A stretch of DNA of 64,000 nucleotides, taken from positions 185,588,175 through 185,652,174 of the forward strand of contig CM030362.1 of NCBI GenBank assembly GCA_017893485.1, written 5' to 3'. The translations under genes were made by a program, and so were the position numbers. The DNA comes from Hemerocallis citrina. Taxonomy: Eukaryota; Streptophyta; Magnoliopsida; Asparagales; Asphodelaceae. A model generated the notes under the pieces. That model made no database searches, had not been told where the DNA came from, and worked only from the letters and a program-made list of their open reading frames with translations. Positions 22,640 to 34,365 of the stretch are shown one piece after another. Position 1 is the stretch's first letter, and the number at the start of each line of letters is the position of its first letter.

Positions 22640-22760
22640 GAAGATAATGATTTATCTCTACTTCCTGGTAATTTTGAATTAAATGAGTTATCTCTTCATG
22701 AAGAGATAAGAGTGTTTGAGGAGAGTTTAAAATTCCTTGAAGATAAGAGAGGATTTTTAA
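22640..22760. repeat. Foldback sequence with a 22-bp perfect palindrome
   Basis: The palindrome at 22688-22709 is centred on CATG, with core TCTCTTCATGAAGAGA. Imperfect outer arms extend it, CTTCCTGGTAATTTT on the left and AAAATTCCTTGAAG on the right. Open frames on both strands here (22557-22838) are a by-product of the symmetry. Confidence 0.6.
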
Positions 22761-22838
22761 ACCACCTCTTATGGATAATCGTGGGTTTAAATCATATTTT
22801 AACAACCTGGACCCATTCTTATTGAGCTGGTAAGACAA

Positions 22839-23135
22839 CCCAGTTAAATAGATTCGTTTTGGGCTGTCAGGTTTGGAAAAGACCTAATTCCCGTCTTACG
22901 GACCCTTTTTTAGTGAAATTGCCATTTTACCTTTAAGAGCTTTAAGATTCGTGCTTGATTTGAACGGTCCTGATTTAGTTCTATTTTTACCAATATCACC
23001 TGTATTGCAATTTCTTGAATAATATGTTGATATTAGAATTGAAAATTACTGATTCTTAACATTGTGTCTGGTTCCGATTTCCAATTGTATAAATTAAGGG
23101 AGCTTGGGGCTTAATGGTGTGACCCAGAGATGACA
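22839..23135. other. Unassigned spacer before the LINE
   Basis: Ordinary AT-rich sequence with no frame, repeat or motif that I can support. It is continuous with 30967 onward once the LINE is removed. Confidence 0.5.
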
Positions 23136-23167
23136 GTATGTATTGATTGTTTTTTTTTGAAGAAAAT

Positions 23168-23228
23168 GTGGAATAATGCCACCCTGTTTCATTAATAAGT
23201 GATTAATAAACAACCCCGAAACCTCGGG
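23168..23228 (-). other. LINE 3' terminal hairpins
   Basis: On the minus strand, CCCGAGGTTTCGGG (23215-23228) and GTGGCATTATTCCAC (23168-23182) can fold just before the A tail. The other two retroposons in the window also end in a hairpin. In L1-type elements such 3' structures can be recognised by their RT. Confidence 0.5.
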
Positions 23229-23388
23229 AAAAGAGCAGTACAGGAAATAAAACATAGCCCCCAACAAAACCCTGGGGGATGGGTTACATCATCCAGCCTA
23301 AAGGCGACCAAACACAAATACAACATCTCAAATACAAAATACTAAGGCCTGATACAAAATAAGTAGGGGTGAGGGGGGTGTCCTCTCA

Positions 23389-26300
23389 TCAATCCAGAGT
23401 TGGCCCGATCTCTATCTCCTCGTCGTCGAACTCATCCACCTGGAAGACCCTTGCAATTCTCCCTCTTGCGCCTGAAGCAGCAGCTGTAGCCCAAAAAGAA
23501 ATTAGATGCATGATATGAGTAAGATTACTAGTAACTGAATTACATGACGCACGGAAGTAAAAATTGTTCCTATCTAGCCATAACACCCATGTGGTTGCCG
23601 CAATGGCAATAAACCATGCATCTTTCATATCGTGGCGGGATGAGGCAAATCTGGGCCCGACCCACAGTTCCTCATAGTCCCTTGGATAGTCACTTGTACC
23701 TAGTGCTCTCAGCACCTCTATCATGATGGCCTTGCTTCTGGTGCAGTGTAGAAACAGATGATTCAAATCTTCTACGTGAACGTTGCAGAATCCGCAGTTG
23801 GTCGGAATGTGGGGCTGCCTCTTGGCAAGGTTTTCTCTAGTGAGAATGGCATTGTTGAGCACAAGCCAGAGGAAGACTCTAATTTTCAGAGGTGTTTTGG
23901 TCTTCCATAGAACTGCTGCCCAGCTGGGCCTGCATCCTCGGTAGTGAATTCGGTGATAAAGAGATCTAACCGAGAACACTCATTTGTTCTCGAGACCCCA
24001 TCGCATGTGATCTGGGCCCTGGGTACATATAACCCCGGACTGGATAATGTGCGTTTGAAGATCATGCAGTTGCTGAAGCAAACTTGGAGATAGAGTTCCT
24101 TGGAACGACGGTCCCCAAGTCCCTCTTTTCCATGTTTCCGCCACCGAAATATTCGGTCGAGTCGTGAAAGCAAACAACTCTGGGAATTCTTCCTTAAGAG
24201 TATGAGGACCGCACCACTTGTCCCACCAAAACCTGGTGGTTCGACCATTGCCGATCGAAGATGAGGTGGCTGAGTTGAAAGGTCCGCTGGCTTTAGCAAC
24301 TCCTTTCCAGAAGCGGGGGGCTTTGGGTCCAACGCGGAAGCCTAAGCTTCTTGTCCCTTTCCCACGGAGGTAGGGTTGGATAAAGTCCTGCCATCCTTCC
24401 CCGCCGTGATGAAACACTTTCCACCACCACTTTCCTAGGAGTGCCAAGTTCATATCTCTGAGGTCAATGATTCCTAGCCCTCCGTGCCTCTTTTTCATGC
24501 AAGCGATATTCCACTTAATAAGGTGGTAGCCTCCCTTATTTAAGTCTGCACCTTTCCATAGGAATCTTTTCCTGGTACGGTCAATCCTTTGTATCACCCA
24601 CTTTGGGAGTTCAAAAAAGGACATGTAGTATATGGGCAGATTGGATAACACAGAGTTGATGAGTACCACTCTGCCCCCAAGGGAGAGTGACTTGCCTTTC
24701 CATCCGGACAGTCTGTCCTCCACCCTGTCAATAATAGGCAACCAGTCAGCTTTAGTGAGCCTTCCTGGGCGGAGCGGGAGCCCAAGATATTTGATTGGGA
24801 AGTCTTCTATCGCACAGTTGAGAATTGTGGCATGCTCCCGAGTTTCAGCTTCTGAAAGTGAAATAGGAATCAGTGCACTCTTGTGGAAATTAATTCTAAG
24901 GCCCGACCAGGCCTCAAAGCAGTAAAGGACTCCTTTAAAGCAAATAGTTTCCGATCTGGACCCATTTCCAAAGATTAGGGTGTCGTCAGCATATTGAAGG
25001 ATCGTGCATCCCTGATTAGCAGTGCTGCTGGCCACAGGGGATATCCACCCTTTTCTTTGACAGTTTACTAGCATTCCTCTGAGCACATCCGCTACAATAG
25101 TGAATAGTAGTGGGGATAGCGGGTCCCCCTGACGGAGTCCCTTCTTACACGGGAACGACGGGCCGGGTCTTCCATTCACTGAGATTGCCGTTTTGCTAGA
25201 ATGCAAACATTGTTTGATCCAACTAATCCATTTGTCCCCAAAGCCTCTCCCTTTAAGAGCCTCTAGCAAGCATTCCCAGTCCACCGAGTCGTATGCCTTC
25301 TCAAAATCCAACTTGAGGAGGAAGTTTTTGGAGTTGCTCTTGTGGCAGTGGTGTATAACTTGTTCAGCAGTAGCCACGCAGTCTAGGATACATCTGCCCT
25401 TAATGAATCCCGTCTGTGTATTACTGATAAGACTGTCCATAATACCACCCAAACGGATAGCCAAGACCTTAGTGATGATCTTGGCCGAGCAGTTAATCAG
25501 GCTAATTGGTCTAAAGTCCCCAACGCACTTGGAGTCCTCCCGTTTGGGGATTAACACAACTTCTGCAAAGTTGAACATTCCCAACCTCAGGTTATGGTGA
25601 AAAAATTCCGCCATTACATCCATAAATTCTCCCTTGATTTCCTCCCAGAACACCTGGAAGAACAGCATAGGAAAACCATCTGACCCGGGCGACTTGTCGA
25701 CTCCCATCTGGTCAATGGCCGTTTTGACCTCTAACTCCGTGAACGGTTCCTCCAAGGAGGAAGCATTATGACCTGGGTCAATCTGATACTCTAGCCAGAA
25801 GTCCTCATCCATAGGGATCCTAAAGTCATTCTTCTTCCCAAAGAGACCCTTATAAAAGGACTGGAAGGTAGAGGAAATCACCTTATCATCCTGCGATGTT
25901 CCTGTATCTATCTGAATAGATAGGATAAGATTGGATCTCCTTCTGGCACTTGCAACCCGATGGAAGTAGGCCGTATTCGCGTCTCCCTCTTTGAGCCACG
26001 AAATCCTGGACCTCTGTTGCCATTTGATCTCTTCCAGCCTATATAGATTGGCAATGTTATCACGGATGGCTAAAAGCCTGTTTCGCTCTTCCTACGAGAG
26101 GATTCTAGTCTCTTCCACTCTCTCAAGCTCATCAATTTCTTCCAGGTAGGACTCTTTATCACGCCAGATGTTCGAAAATCTAGACCGATTCCATCTACAT
26201 AGCCTCCTTCTAAGTCTACGAATTTTCCCACACCATCGAGATGCCGCGTCCCGGCCAGCCAATGGGAGGGCCCAGTTCTCCATAACCATATGGTGGAAAC

Positions 26301-27054
26301 CCTGGATTTCCAGCCAGGCCTTTTCAAATCTGAACTTCCTAGGCCTGCGGGATCCCCGAATCCCCACATCGAGTAGGATCGGGGTGTGATCTGAAGTTGG
26401 TCTAGGAATCGTTCTGGCCGCTGCGAGGGGAAATAAGGCTTCCCAATCCATAGAGACTATGATCCTGTCTAACTTGGCCATAACCGGCTCCGCTTGCAGA
26501 TTAGACCAAGTAAAAAGTCTATCATTGATGGGGATATCAATCATTTCAAGTTCCGTGATAATTCTATTGAATTCCTCTCGGTGCCTGTCGCTAGCGCCTC
26601 TTCCCTTGTGCTTAAACGCAAATCTAGTAATGTTGAAATCCCCACCCACAATCCAAGGTTCCGACCAGCGCTGACGGATGTCGATCAATTCTTGCCAGAA
26701 GGCCTCCCTGTCTGTGGCCACATTTGGCCCGTAGACAATAGTCACCGTCTGCATCCAATCATCGGAACGCCGCTTAAGTCGGGTAGTCAAAGAGAACGTA
26801 CCACAGTGCTCCTCTTCACAGGAAAGAATATCAGAGTTATACCCTATAGCAATCCCCCCTGAGGCACCGGCAGAGGGGCGTAACACCCACTCCTTGATTC
26901 TGTTACCACCCACTCTTTTGAGTTTGAGCCCATGTTGGAGTTTGGTCTCCTGCAGTCCAACTACATCCGCCTTTGAATTGCTAATGACATCCCGTACCAT
27001 ACCCCTCTTACCCCTATCCCCCAACCCCCTAACATTCCAAAATAGTGTATTCAT
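23389..27054 (-). pseudogene. LINE ORF2: endonuclease and reverse transcriptase
   Basis: A single frame of 1221 codons from ATG 27054 has two in-frame stops, TAG at 26090-26092 and TGA at 23980-23982, and no frameshift. The first third is an apurinic-type endonuclease (MNTLFWNVRGLGDRGKRG, VVGLQETKL, WIVGGDFN, SDHTPILLD). The RT follows with FRPISLINCSAKIITKVL, LKLDFEKAYDSVDWECLLEA, GLRQGDPLSPLLF and active site QYADDTLIF near 24985. The C-terminal Cys-rich zf-RVT module is CGFCNVHVEDLNHLFLHC. The endonuclease nicks target DNA and RT primes there. Its start overlaps the end of the preceding frame. Confidence 0.95.
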
Positions 27055-28472
27055 TGGGTGGAATTGACATGGGGGATCGTTGTGGAGGGCGTAGGGCCGT
27101 CTACATCCTCGAGAATGCTAGTCGGCCCTGTGCCGACTCGAGAAGAATAATCTTCAGATGTCCTAACCCTTTGTGTTTCCCAACCCCGAATTTTATTGAG
27201 AAGTAATGCGATACGTTCAGTGTCCCAAACTTCTAACCCACACGTGATAGCTAGGCATATAACATCAGAGTCTGACATGCAATTTAAAATGGAAGCTAAA
27301 AAACTTGTCGTACCTCCATTGTCGAATTTGGCGGCCTTCGCCGCAGCGGCAACCTCAAGATAGTCATCCAAGGACTCCACATGAGCCCTCTTGGCAGATT
27401 GCTGAACTCTGAAACCAACCGCACCTCGGGACTGTCCCGAGCTAAATCCCAGAGCTGAATCTGGAATTGTGGACAGGACAAGCTCCGGCGAAATCTCCCT
27501 CTGCGTGTTAGCAATGAACTCCGTATCCTCAGATTCCTCCTCAGAGAAAGAGAACTCTTCATCGAGATTGAGCCGACCTTCTGGATCCTCATCACTGTCT
27601 GTGTAAAGGGACTGACCAATAAGATTGTCAGTTTTCCCCACGGACCCCTCATTGGGCCCGTCACTTTTAGATCCGATGATAATACTAGAGTTGGATATTG
27701 CGGTCCCCTCTTTGGGCCCGCTCGAATCAACAGAAGTACAAAACCCCGAAGCAGTAACAGGCAATTTGGACACCTCTTTGTGCCCATAATCGCCAATCGA
27801 AGGCCCATAAGTTGGCCCATCAGAAGTTTCGATCGGAGCAGAATAATCCAAAGATACACCGCGGCACAACATACCGCGGGTATCGATCTGAGTGTTCCTC
27901 GAGCCTTGTAGCGGACCGGACTCCATACCGCCACTGCCAGGTGGCATGGTCTGATAGGGGGGGAGACATTGGGTGTTACCAGCGCCTGGTCTACTAGAAT
28001 AGGCATCTCAACAGTCCGCTCCTGCTCGCCACGTGTCCCAGCCACATTGGTGGGGGTTTCGGTGGGGGTAGGTTGAAACAGGTGCATCGATTCTGGCGTG
28101 GGACTCGAAGTGAGCATCTCAACAGTCCGCTCTTGCTCGCCACGTGTCCCAGCTACATTGGTGGGGGTTTCGGTGGGGGTAGGTTGAAACAGGTGCATTG
28201 ATTCTGGCGTGGGACTCGAAGCGTTGAAACGCCTTCCCTCTTCTTGTACAATGCATGCCAACTTTTCCTCTGCTTCAAAGCAGACTCATCTTTTCTCTCC
28301 TTCTTTCCTTAACAAGCCACCATTACCAACCCCAACGTTTAGAGCTTTCTCATGGTTGCTCTTCCCATTCTGGGTTGATATACCTACCCTCGTCGTTTTC
28401 TTTAAAATGGCCTCTGGCTCTCCCTCTGTCTCTTTCCCAATACAAGCAGCTAGCTTTTCTCCCCCACTCTCC
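27051..28472 (-). pseudogene. LINE ORF1 C-terminal part, frame-broken
   Basis: Downstream of the stop at 28473, open reading moves to a second frame (EASEESGGEKLAACIGKE, with a TGA near 28287), carries a 111-bp duplication, and returns to the first frame near 28000. The last frame (27947-27051) is acidic (DEEFSFSEEESEDTEF) and then Ala-rich (EVAAAAKAAKF). It ends with TGA overlapping the ORF2 start as ATGA. I infer that ORF1 once ran through to 27051. No catalytic domain is recognised; this region is likely a linker. Confidence 0.65.
28003..28221 (-). repeat. In-frame 111-bp tandem duplication in LINE ORF1
   Basis: Two nearly identical 111-bp units (28003-28113 and 28114-28221) encode the repeated peptide SSPTPESMHLFQPTPTETP and NVAGTRGEQERTVEM. 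The unit is 37 codons long, so the reading frame is kept. Confidence 0.95.
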
Positions 28473-30635
28473 TCAGAAGCCTCCTTTGCCAGCGGTGGCT
28501 CTGATCTCTGACGCCCCCTGCATCTCCATCACTTCTTTTTCTTTCTCTTTAACTGGTGCGTACCAGAGCTTCTCTACCCACTCCTTTGTCGTCATCTTTC
28601 TGGCTTCTGTCGCCTTCCCCAACCCAGACACTTTGCTACAGTCTGACGCTTCCTCAGATCCTCCAGGCCTCTGAGCCATCTTTTGACTCGCTTTTGGGTG
28701 TAACACCTGCACCGTCGACAGCGAATCAGTCGGAGTTGTTGTAGCTTTGTCTCTAGTGGATTTGGGACCGCAGTTGGAGTTGTTGGGGTGCCCACTACGC
28801 CGGTGTTCACCAGACTTCGGCGAAGGAGAGCGTCGGAACGTCCCTACCCTCCTCATCTCACGGCCTCTTTCCTTGCTCCTAGCCTCCATGATGAGAGCTC
28901 TATGCGCCCTTTCAATTTCATGTGCTCCGTCTATGGTCGTGTCCCTGTTTGGCGATACAACAAGACTGTATGGGCGCCCATCTCTGAGGGCATTGGAGGG
29001 TTTGGGACCGGTGACGGCCTGGCTATCTTCTCCCGCACCTTGCTTGTCAAGAACAAAGCGGATAAGGTATGATTCATCATAAGAGAATACTTTGGCGAAG
29101 CGTGGCATCAATGAAATGTCCACACTTCGGATCAGTACTTTTGCTGAAACCAAGTCGGAGCGACGAATTGTTTTAGCATCGATCTCCACCACCGTTCCAA
29201 AGTTGGATATAACCTCTTGAATCGCCTCCTTCCTCCAAAAGTGGAGCGGCAAGTTGTGAATCCAAATCCAGAACAGCTCCCCTTGTGGTAACTCCGCTCC
29301 GAAGCTAGGGGACCACGCCGAGAAGTCCACTCTGAAGTGGCCAAAGTCCACCGTGCCCATCGCTGTAACTTTCCCCACCTTCTCAACCGATGGGAAAGAT
29401 ACAAGAAATTGCAGATGACAGAGCTTTTTAACCACCCATTCTCGATGTGCTGGCATCGGCCATCTGTCACACAGAGCTTGCAGGAGGTGAGTTTCGGATG
29501 GGCGCCCCTCTCTGACTTTGGCGATCGCACACCACTTTCTAAGCCATGATTCTTCATTCATGATGGTTTGGAGGCTAGCAGCTAGACGAATGACGGTGGG
29601 GCTATCAGGCGATCTCCCCCTATGCACTGAGCGCTCTTCGTCAGTATTGGATTCAGGTACATTGGTACATACATATGAAAGGTGACCCCATTTCATACAC
29701 TTGAGACAGCGTACTTCCTTAGTGCAGTCTTTGCGGAAGTGACCAAGGTCGCCGCAGTTAAAACATGGAACTGGCTTACGTTTGCCTCTCCGTTGACTTT
29801 TACCGGGGATGGTAGGTGGTGGGGGGGGTGGGGTAATGTTGTTGTTACGCTTAGAGTTCCTGGATACAGTCTTCCATTGATCCTCAGCCTTGGATGCTTC
29901 CACCTCCATGGAAACCGCGATTGGTGGGACCTCCTCTTGGGCCCGCACCACGCAGGATTTTAGTGGTGAGTTTGGGAGCATCTGAGTCGAAGAGACAGAA
30001 TGGGGAATGTGTGGGGAATTCCTGGGCGGTGGGTTGTGGGTGTTGGTGTGTGATTTAATAGGGGACCTCCTGTATGCTACAGCCTGCCTTGGGGTATGCT
30101 GAAAACTTCTCTTTTGCCTATAGTGAGTCAAGTCACGACCATCGTCCAGGTGTTGACGGTCCCGTAGGTGGTTACTCTTCCGCTCATAGCAGCCTGGAGG
30201 AGGACCCCCTCTGTGGGCCCCACCTCGTGCCGAGAGTCTGTCTTGGCGGGGACGATGATGATCATAGATCCGTGGTTGCTTGTTAGCATCCTTGGGAGGA
30301 TCGCGACTGAGTCCCCGTTTCCCAACCTCCTCTCTAGGACTAGAACAATTGGGTGCTAAGGACTGGGGGATCGCAGCATTAAGAGGCGTTGGGGTCGAGG
30401 CTATGACGGGGGCCAAAGTGATGGGGAGCTCGATTGAAGGGGGGACAGATGTGGGGATTACCTGGTTTGTGTGAAGGTGTGGGTGGGTTTTGGTGATGGG
30501 TTCTTGTTGTGAAGGAAATGGGGTCACCGCCCGAAGAGACGGAGACTGTGGAACGACCTGCAGCTGACGGGACTCTTCCGGGCCAGAGCTTTGCGACACC
30601 GCTCCACCACATAACTCCGCGATGGTGAGTCTCAT
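28473..30635 (-). pseudogene. LINE ORF1 N-terminal part, nucleic-acid-binding
   Basis: A 720-codon open frame begins MRLTIAELCGGAV. A long Pro/Ser/Arg-rich disordered region comes first. Two zinc knuckles follow, CFNCGDLGHFRKDC and CLKCMKWGHLSYVC, both with intact Cys/His (near residues 290-325). A DUF4283-like RNA-binding domain comes next (FLVSFPSVEKVGKVTAMG, GELFWIWIHNLPLHFWRKEA, IGTVVEID-like FGTVVEIDAKT). It ends in a second basic region. In many plant LINEs the DUF4283 domain precedes the knuckle; here it follows. The frame stops at 28473, probably by a frameshift. Confidence 0.85.
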
Positions 30636-30950
30636 TTCTCACAAGCTACACAGCAGAACAAGGGCGGGTGAAGGGAAGGAGGGCAGAAGAGGAGAGGGAA
30701 GGGGTTGAGGGTGGGTTCAAAAGGGGGGGGAGAAGAGATCAGGATACACTGTAAGGAGGGAACAAACTGTTAGGAGGGGTTGCAAGGGGTTTGGAGAAGA
30801 AGAGGGGGGCACTGAGGATCATAAAGGTTGAGGAATGGGAATGGTCGGAGCGGGAATGGGGATGGCCGGAGATGTGGGTATGTGGTGAAGCAGGGGAGAG
30901 GGTTGGAGTTGGTAGGAGCTATTCATGCTGGTAGAACAGTATAAAGACAT
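30636..30950 (-). promoter_or_regulatory. LINE 5' untranslated leader
   Basis: On the minus strand this is a C/T-rich stretch with CTCCTTCC-type runs, between the upstream target duplication and the ORF1 start. L1-type elements carry internal promoters in this region. No specific motif could be assigned. Confidence 0.6.
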
Positions 30951-30966
30951 GTATGTATTGATTGTT

Positions 30967-31950
30967 GTTCGTTTGTTTATTTAGTATGGATCTGTTAATG
31001 TAAGGACTTAGAAGAAGAGAGGATGGTTGTTATCATGACCTATTGTTCAAGTTATTGGAACCAGTAATTTGTCATCATCGTGAGATTCAGTAGAATTTGA
31101 TGATTGAAATAGGATGGTGTAATAGACTCTGCTCCAACCTCTTCATGGAGAAAATCCAGCATACGCCTTCTTCCCTTCTTCTCCTCTTCCAAGCCATAAC
31201 CCAAACGTTGGATTGATCTCAGTTTTGTTACTTTGTAATGGACCCGAAACCTGATTTAAATGTTGGCGACGGCGATTTCCAATACGTGCTCAAAAGCTAT
31301 TTCTTTCGATATGCCTCCAACCAACTGGTATCTTAAATCAGGAACCCTATATCTAAATTTTGTGCATTTATGTAAGGTTAGATTTAATACTTATTGAACG
31401 ATGCAATTTTTTGCCGCGTTGGGCGTTGGGTTTCGGGAGGGGTACTGAGATAGTTGTAGCATTGTGGATCAAATAAGCTTTGAGAAAATATTTTAAGGTT
31501 TTATGTTCAACAGTGTTCGATTTTCTCCTTTTTCTCTTATGAAAATGCTATAAGGTTTCGTTTAGCATTACTTTTGGAGGGTGTTTTGGGTGCTCGTTTA
31601 ACATTACTTAATCTAAAGTAATTTTTTTTCTAAAACTACTGTTTTTAGCATTTTTCTCAAAGCACCTAACTTGTGCATTTAGCGTTAAGTGCTTTTATTT
31701 ACTGGGAATATTTTGAAGTTAAAAATAATTATTTCTGACCAGTACTTTTAGTACCAGCGGTTGTAAGCGAAAGCACATTTTGTTTACTGCAATATGAACC
31801 ATATCTCAAGAGATTGTTTTTTATTTTATTTTATTTGAAGAATCTGAAGGGACTTCTAATTTTGAGATTAATCATGTACATAGGGAATTGTTTCAGTCAT
31901 TAGTTATTTGGACTGCATTAATTTGTATAAAATTGTTGATTGTGGAAGAC
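30967..31950. other. Unassigned sequence between LINE and retroposon
   Basis: A short frame at 31238-31336 starts MDPKPDLNVGDGDFQYVLKS. It could be a gene fragment, but I do not recognise it. At 31557 and 31594 the phrase CGTTTARCATTACTT is repeated in a region with AAAGCAC motifs, which suggests an old non-autonomous DNA transposon without clear ends. Confidence 0.35.
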
Positions 31951-31965
31951 AATTGTTGCTTATAC

Positions 31966-32347
31966 GACGGTTCAGGAAACTCTCAATGCTGACCAAGGGC
32001 TGCACTTCTGTTTGGTTTTGACTTTTTGGATCAATGTTGGTCCATATTTTGTTAAAGACTTGTTATATTGTCCTTTGAAGGAGGTTTTTTTGTCTATTTT
32101 GTTAACGGGAAGTTTTTGGGAATGCGGAAGGGGAATGAGATCATATCATTGAGGCTAGTTGAGGTGCACGACAATAGTCCAATGCCCTCTCTACGACTCA
32201 ACGGTATGCCATCTCGAACTCTGCCACACTCTTAACCCGATAGTCCCTCCTCCTGTGAATTTCTGTATTTGTATTTCAAGTTTACTTATCAATATATTTA
32301 TATTTTTTGTGAGGTAGGATAATCCTACCTTTTACCGGTCAAAAAAA
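31966..32347 (+). mobile_element. Short retroposon (SINE or truncated LINE 3' end)
   Basis: A 382-bp insertion with the exact target duplication AATTGTTGCTTATAC (31951-31965 and 32348-32362) and an A tail at its right end. Just before the tail lies a perfect 9-bp-arm hairpin AGGTAGGAT/ATCCTACCT (32312-32330). No convincing tRNA-type A and B boxes are seen, so a 5'-truncated LINE 3' region is as likely as a SINE. Confidence 0.85.
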
Positions 32348-32798
32348 AATTGTTGCTTATACAATAGTATGACAATGATGATTGCTACTATCATTTACTC
32401 ATTTCTTGACGACAATACGTGGTTCCTTTTTTGTGACATTAAAATTTTGTCTATACATTTCTTAACTTATTTTTGTGAATTTCATGTTAATTCGTTCTCT
32501 TTTTGTGTGTGTGTTTCTGTTGTGAAGATAGTTCCAATTCAATATCTAGAAAGCAGTAAACAGGTAATTACAAGCACATGGAGTTTTCATAGTAAACCTG
32601 TTTCCAGTTCATAAAAAATGTGAAAGATGATGAAACATTAGTGTTAACTTATTATATTCATAAAAATATTTTCTCACAATCAATACTTAAACATAGAAAG
32701 AACGTATGAGATAATAGTAACTTTCATCAATGGGTAAATTGGTAACTCTAATATCGGGGTGGTTGTAGTTCCGGTGCTAGCCTTATTGAGGAGGACTG

Positions 32799-32853
32799 CA
32801 CATACCTCAAATTTTACTCTAAACATACCCCAACTACAAAAAGACAAGGTTTG
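32799..32853. repeat. Left arm of a foldback element split by the LARD
   Basis: The arm (CACATACCTCAAATTTTACT, then CCCCAACTACAAAAAGACAA) is the near inverted copy of 44066-44120. Without the LARD the arms would be about 40 bases apart, giving a hairpin-type MITE of roughly 150 bp. Confidence 0.8.
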
Positions 32854-33581
32854 GATAATATTTTAATCATTTTTGTTAATCTTTTAGTAGTTGGGTGTCA
32901 CGCCCCGCTTCCCAAAAACATGGAATACGAGCGCGTGACGAAGCCCAACGAATGATTTTAACATCATTCATAAGTTGTAGGATCGTCTCAGCATCACAAC
33001 AAGAATATAACAAGATATATATACAACCAAGCATGCATGAATAATTTATTAAGCAACAGAAAACAATTGAAAACAAATAATAATATCCAAGTAGTTTTCT
33101 AATCTGGATCAAAGTCAAAACTCGGGAACATCAGCCCGTTACAAGTCTTAAACAAAAAAAAAAATCAAGAAAAATAAATATTTTAAACAAGTCTTTTCTC
33201 CACTTGCAGGCTAAAACCTCTGCTCACCAATTCCAGCAGGTAGCTCGTCGCCAAAGCCTGCTTAATAAATATAAAAAGGAAAATAGGAAAAACAAGAGAA
33301 AATGCCCTTAGTGCAAGCTAGGGCCACAAATAGTAAAAACGAGTACAAGTAATAAGGAAGAAGAATTGGAATCAAGAATGTAACAGAGATTCAACAAGTA
33401 GTGGAAATATAAGAACTAACTAGCAAGAATGACAACTCAAGTAAACAGGCTAGATAACGAATATTAATAGTGGAGCAAGTGACAAGTGAACACGTAGGAT
33501 ATCTAACCTCATATGACAGGCATCAAGTCTAGTGTCAAGTTTAGTGTCAAACATTAATTTCAAGTGCCGAGTCTCAAGTAA

Positions 33582-34365
33582 GAGCATCTGTAGTCGTTAT
33601 CTATATATCGATAATATGGATAAATGGCTAAAAAAACCGCTGCAGTCGTTTGCTATTTATCCATATTATCGATAAATCGCTACAGTAGATTGCTATATAT
33701 GAGAATCCGTATAACTTTTATCCATATATGAGTGACGACACTTCGAGTGCCGTCCGACAAAAAAAATTAATATTTTATTCGTCGGACGGCACTTGAAGTG
33801 TCGTCCGTTTCATAAATTAATTAGTTTATTGAATTAAAAATCGCCAAAACGAATAAAAAAATCCGAAAAATTCCCCCCCCCCCCCTCGGACGGCACTCGG
33901 AGTGCCGTCCCACGCACCCCGGTTTTCTCGGACGGCACATGATGTGCCGTCCCATAGGTTTTTTATTAAAAAAAATTGTTTTAATTGAAATCGCAATTAT
34001 GCAGTGACACTCACAATTGTTTTATAAACCATTTTTTTAATCCATTTTTTTATGAAATGCAGTGACACTCACAATTGTGTTATAAACCATTTTTTTAATC
34101 CATTTTTTTATGAAATCGCAAGGAGCACATGGGCTTGGACGGCACTTCATGTGCCGTCCGTCCCAGTGCTTGTGATTTTTTTTTCCTTTTTTTTTTCCTC
34201 CTCCGAATGACGGCTTTTCCCCTCCGACGACACTTGATGTGCCGTCGCTTATTATTATATTATTGATTGCTATAAAATAGCTTTCGACGAGTGCAGCGTA
34301 ATCGAATATCCTATTTCAATTTATCCATATATGGATAATTTTACCATAAACGACTATAGATGCTC
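33582..34365. mobile_element. 784-bp MITE with six internal hairpins
   Basis: The ends are GAGCATCTGTAGTCGTT and, in reverse complement, GAGCATCTATAGTCGTT, with TAA duplications (33579-33581 and 34366-34368). The other LARD LTR has the empty site (CTCAAGTAACAAG near 41015), which proves insertion. The 3-bp TWA duplication suggests PIF/Harbinger. Inside are a 22-bp-stem hairpin (about 33605-33674), six GACGGCAC-type hairpins, a 13-base C run (33873-33885) and a 58-bp tandem duplication (34001-34116). No frame is present. Confidence 0.92.

Larger units (their letters stand above)
23152..30950 (-). mobile_element. Near full-length L1-type LINE
   Basis: A 7.8-kb minus-strand element. The A tail is the T run at 23151-23158. 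The target duplication GTATGTATTGATTGTT is at 23136-23151 and 30951-30966. It has a C/T-rich 5' leader (30950-30636), ORF1 with zinc knuckles, and ORF2 with endonuclease and RT. Short hairpins precede the tail. ORF2 is broken by only two stops, so the insertion looks fairly young. Such elements move by target-primed reverse transcription. Confidence 0.95.

Noticed and set aside
22557..22838. Frames of 84 and 93 residues on opposite strands
   Set aside because: Both arise from an inverted-repeat sequence that reads similarly on either strand.
31238..31336. Possible host exon starting MDPKPDLNVGDGDFQY
   Set aside because: Only 32 codons, not recognised, and no supporting downstream exon. Left as an unassigned frame.
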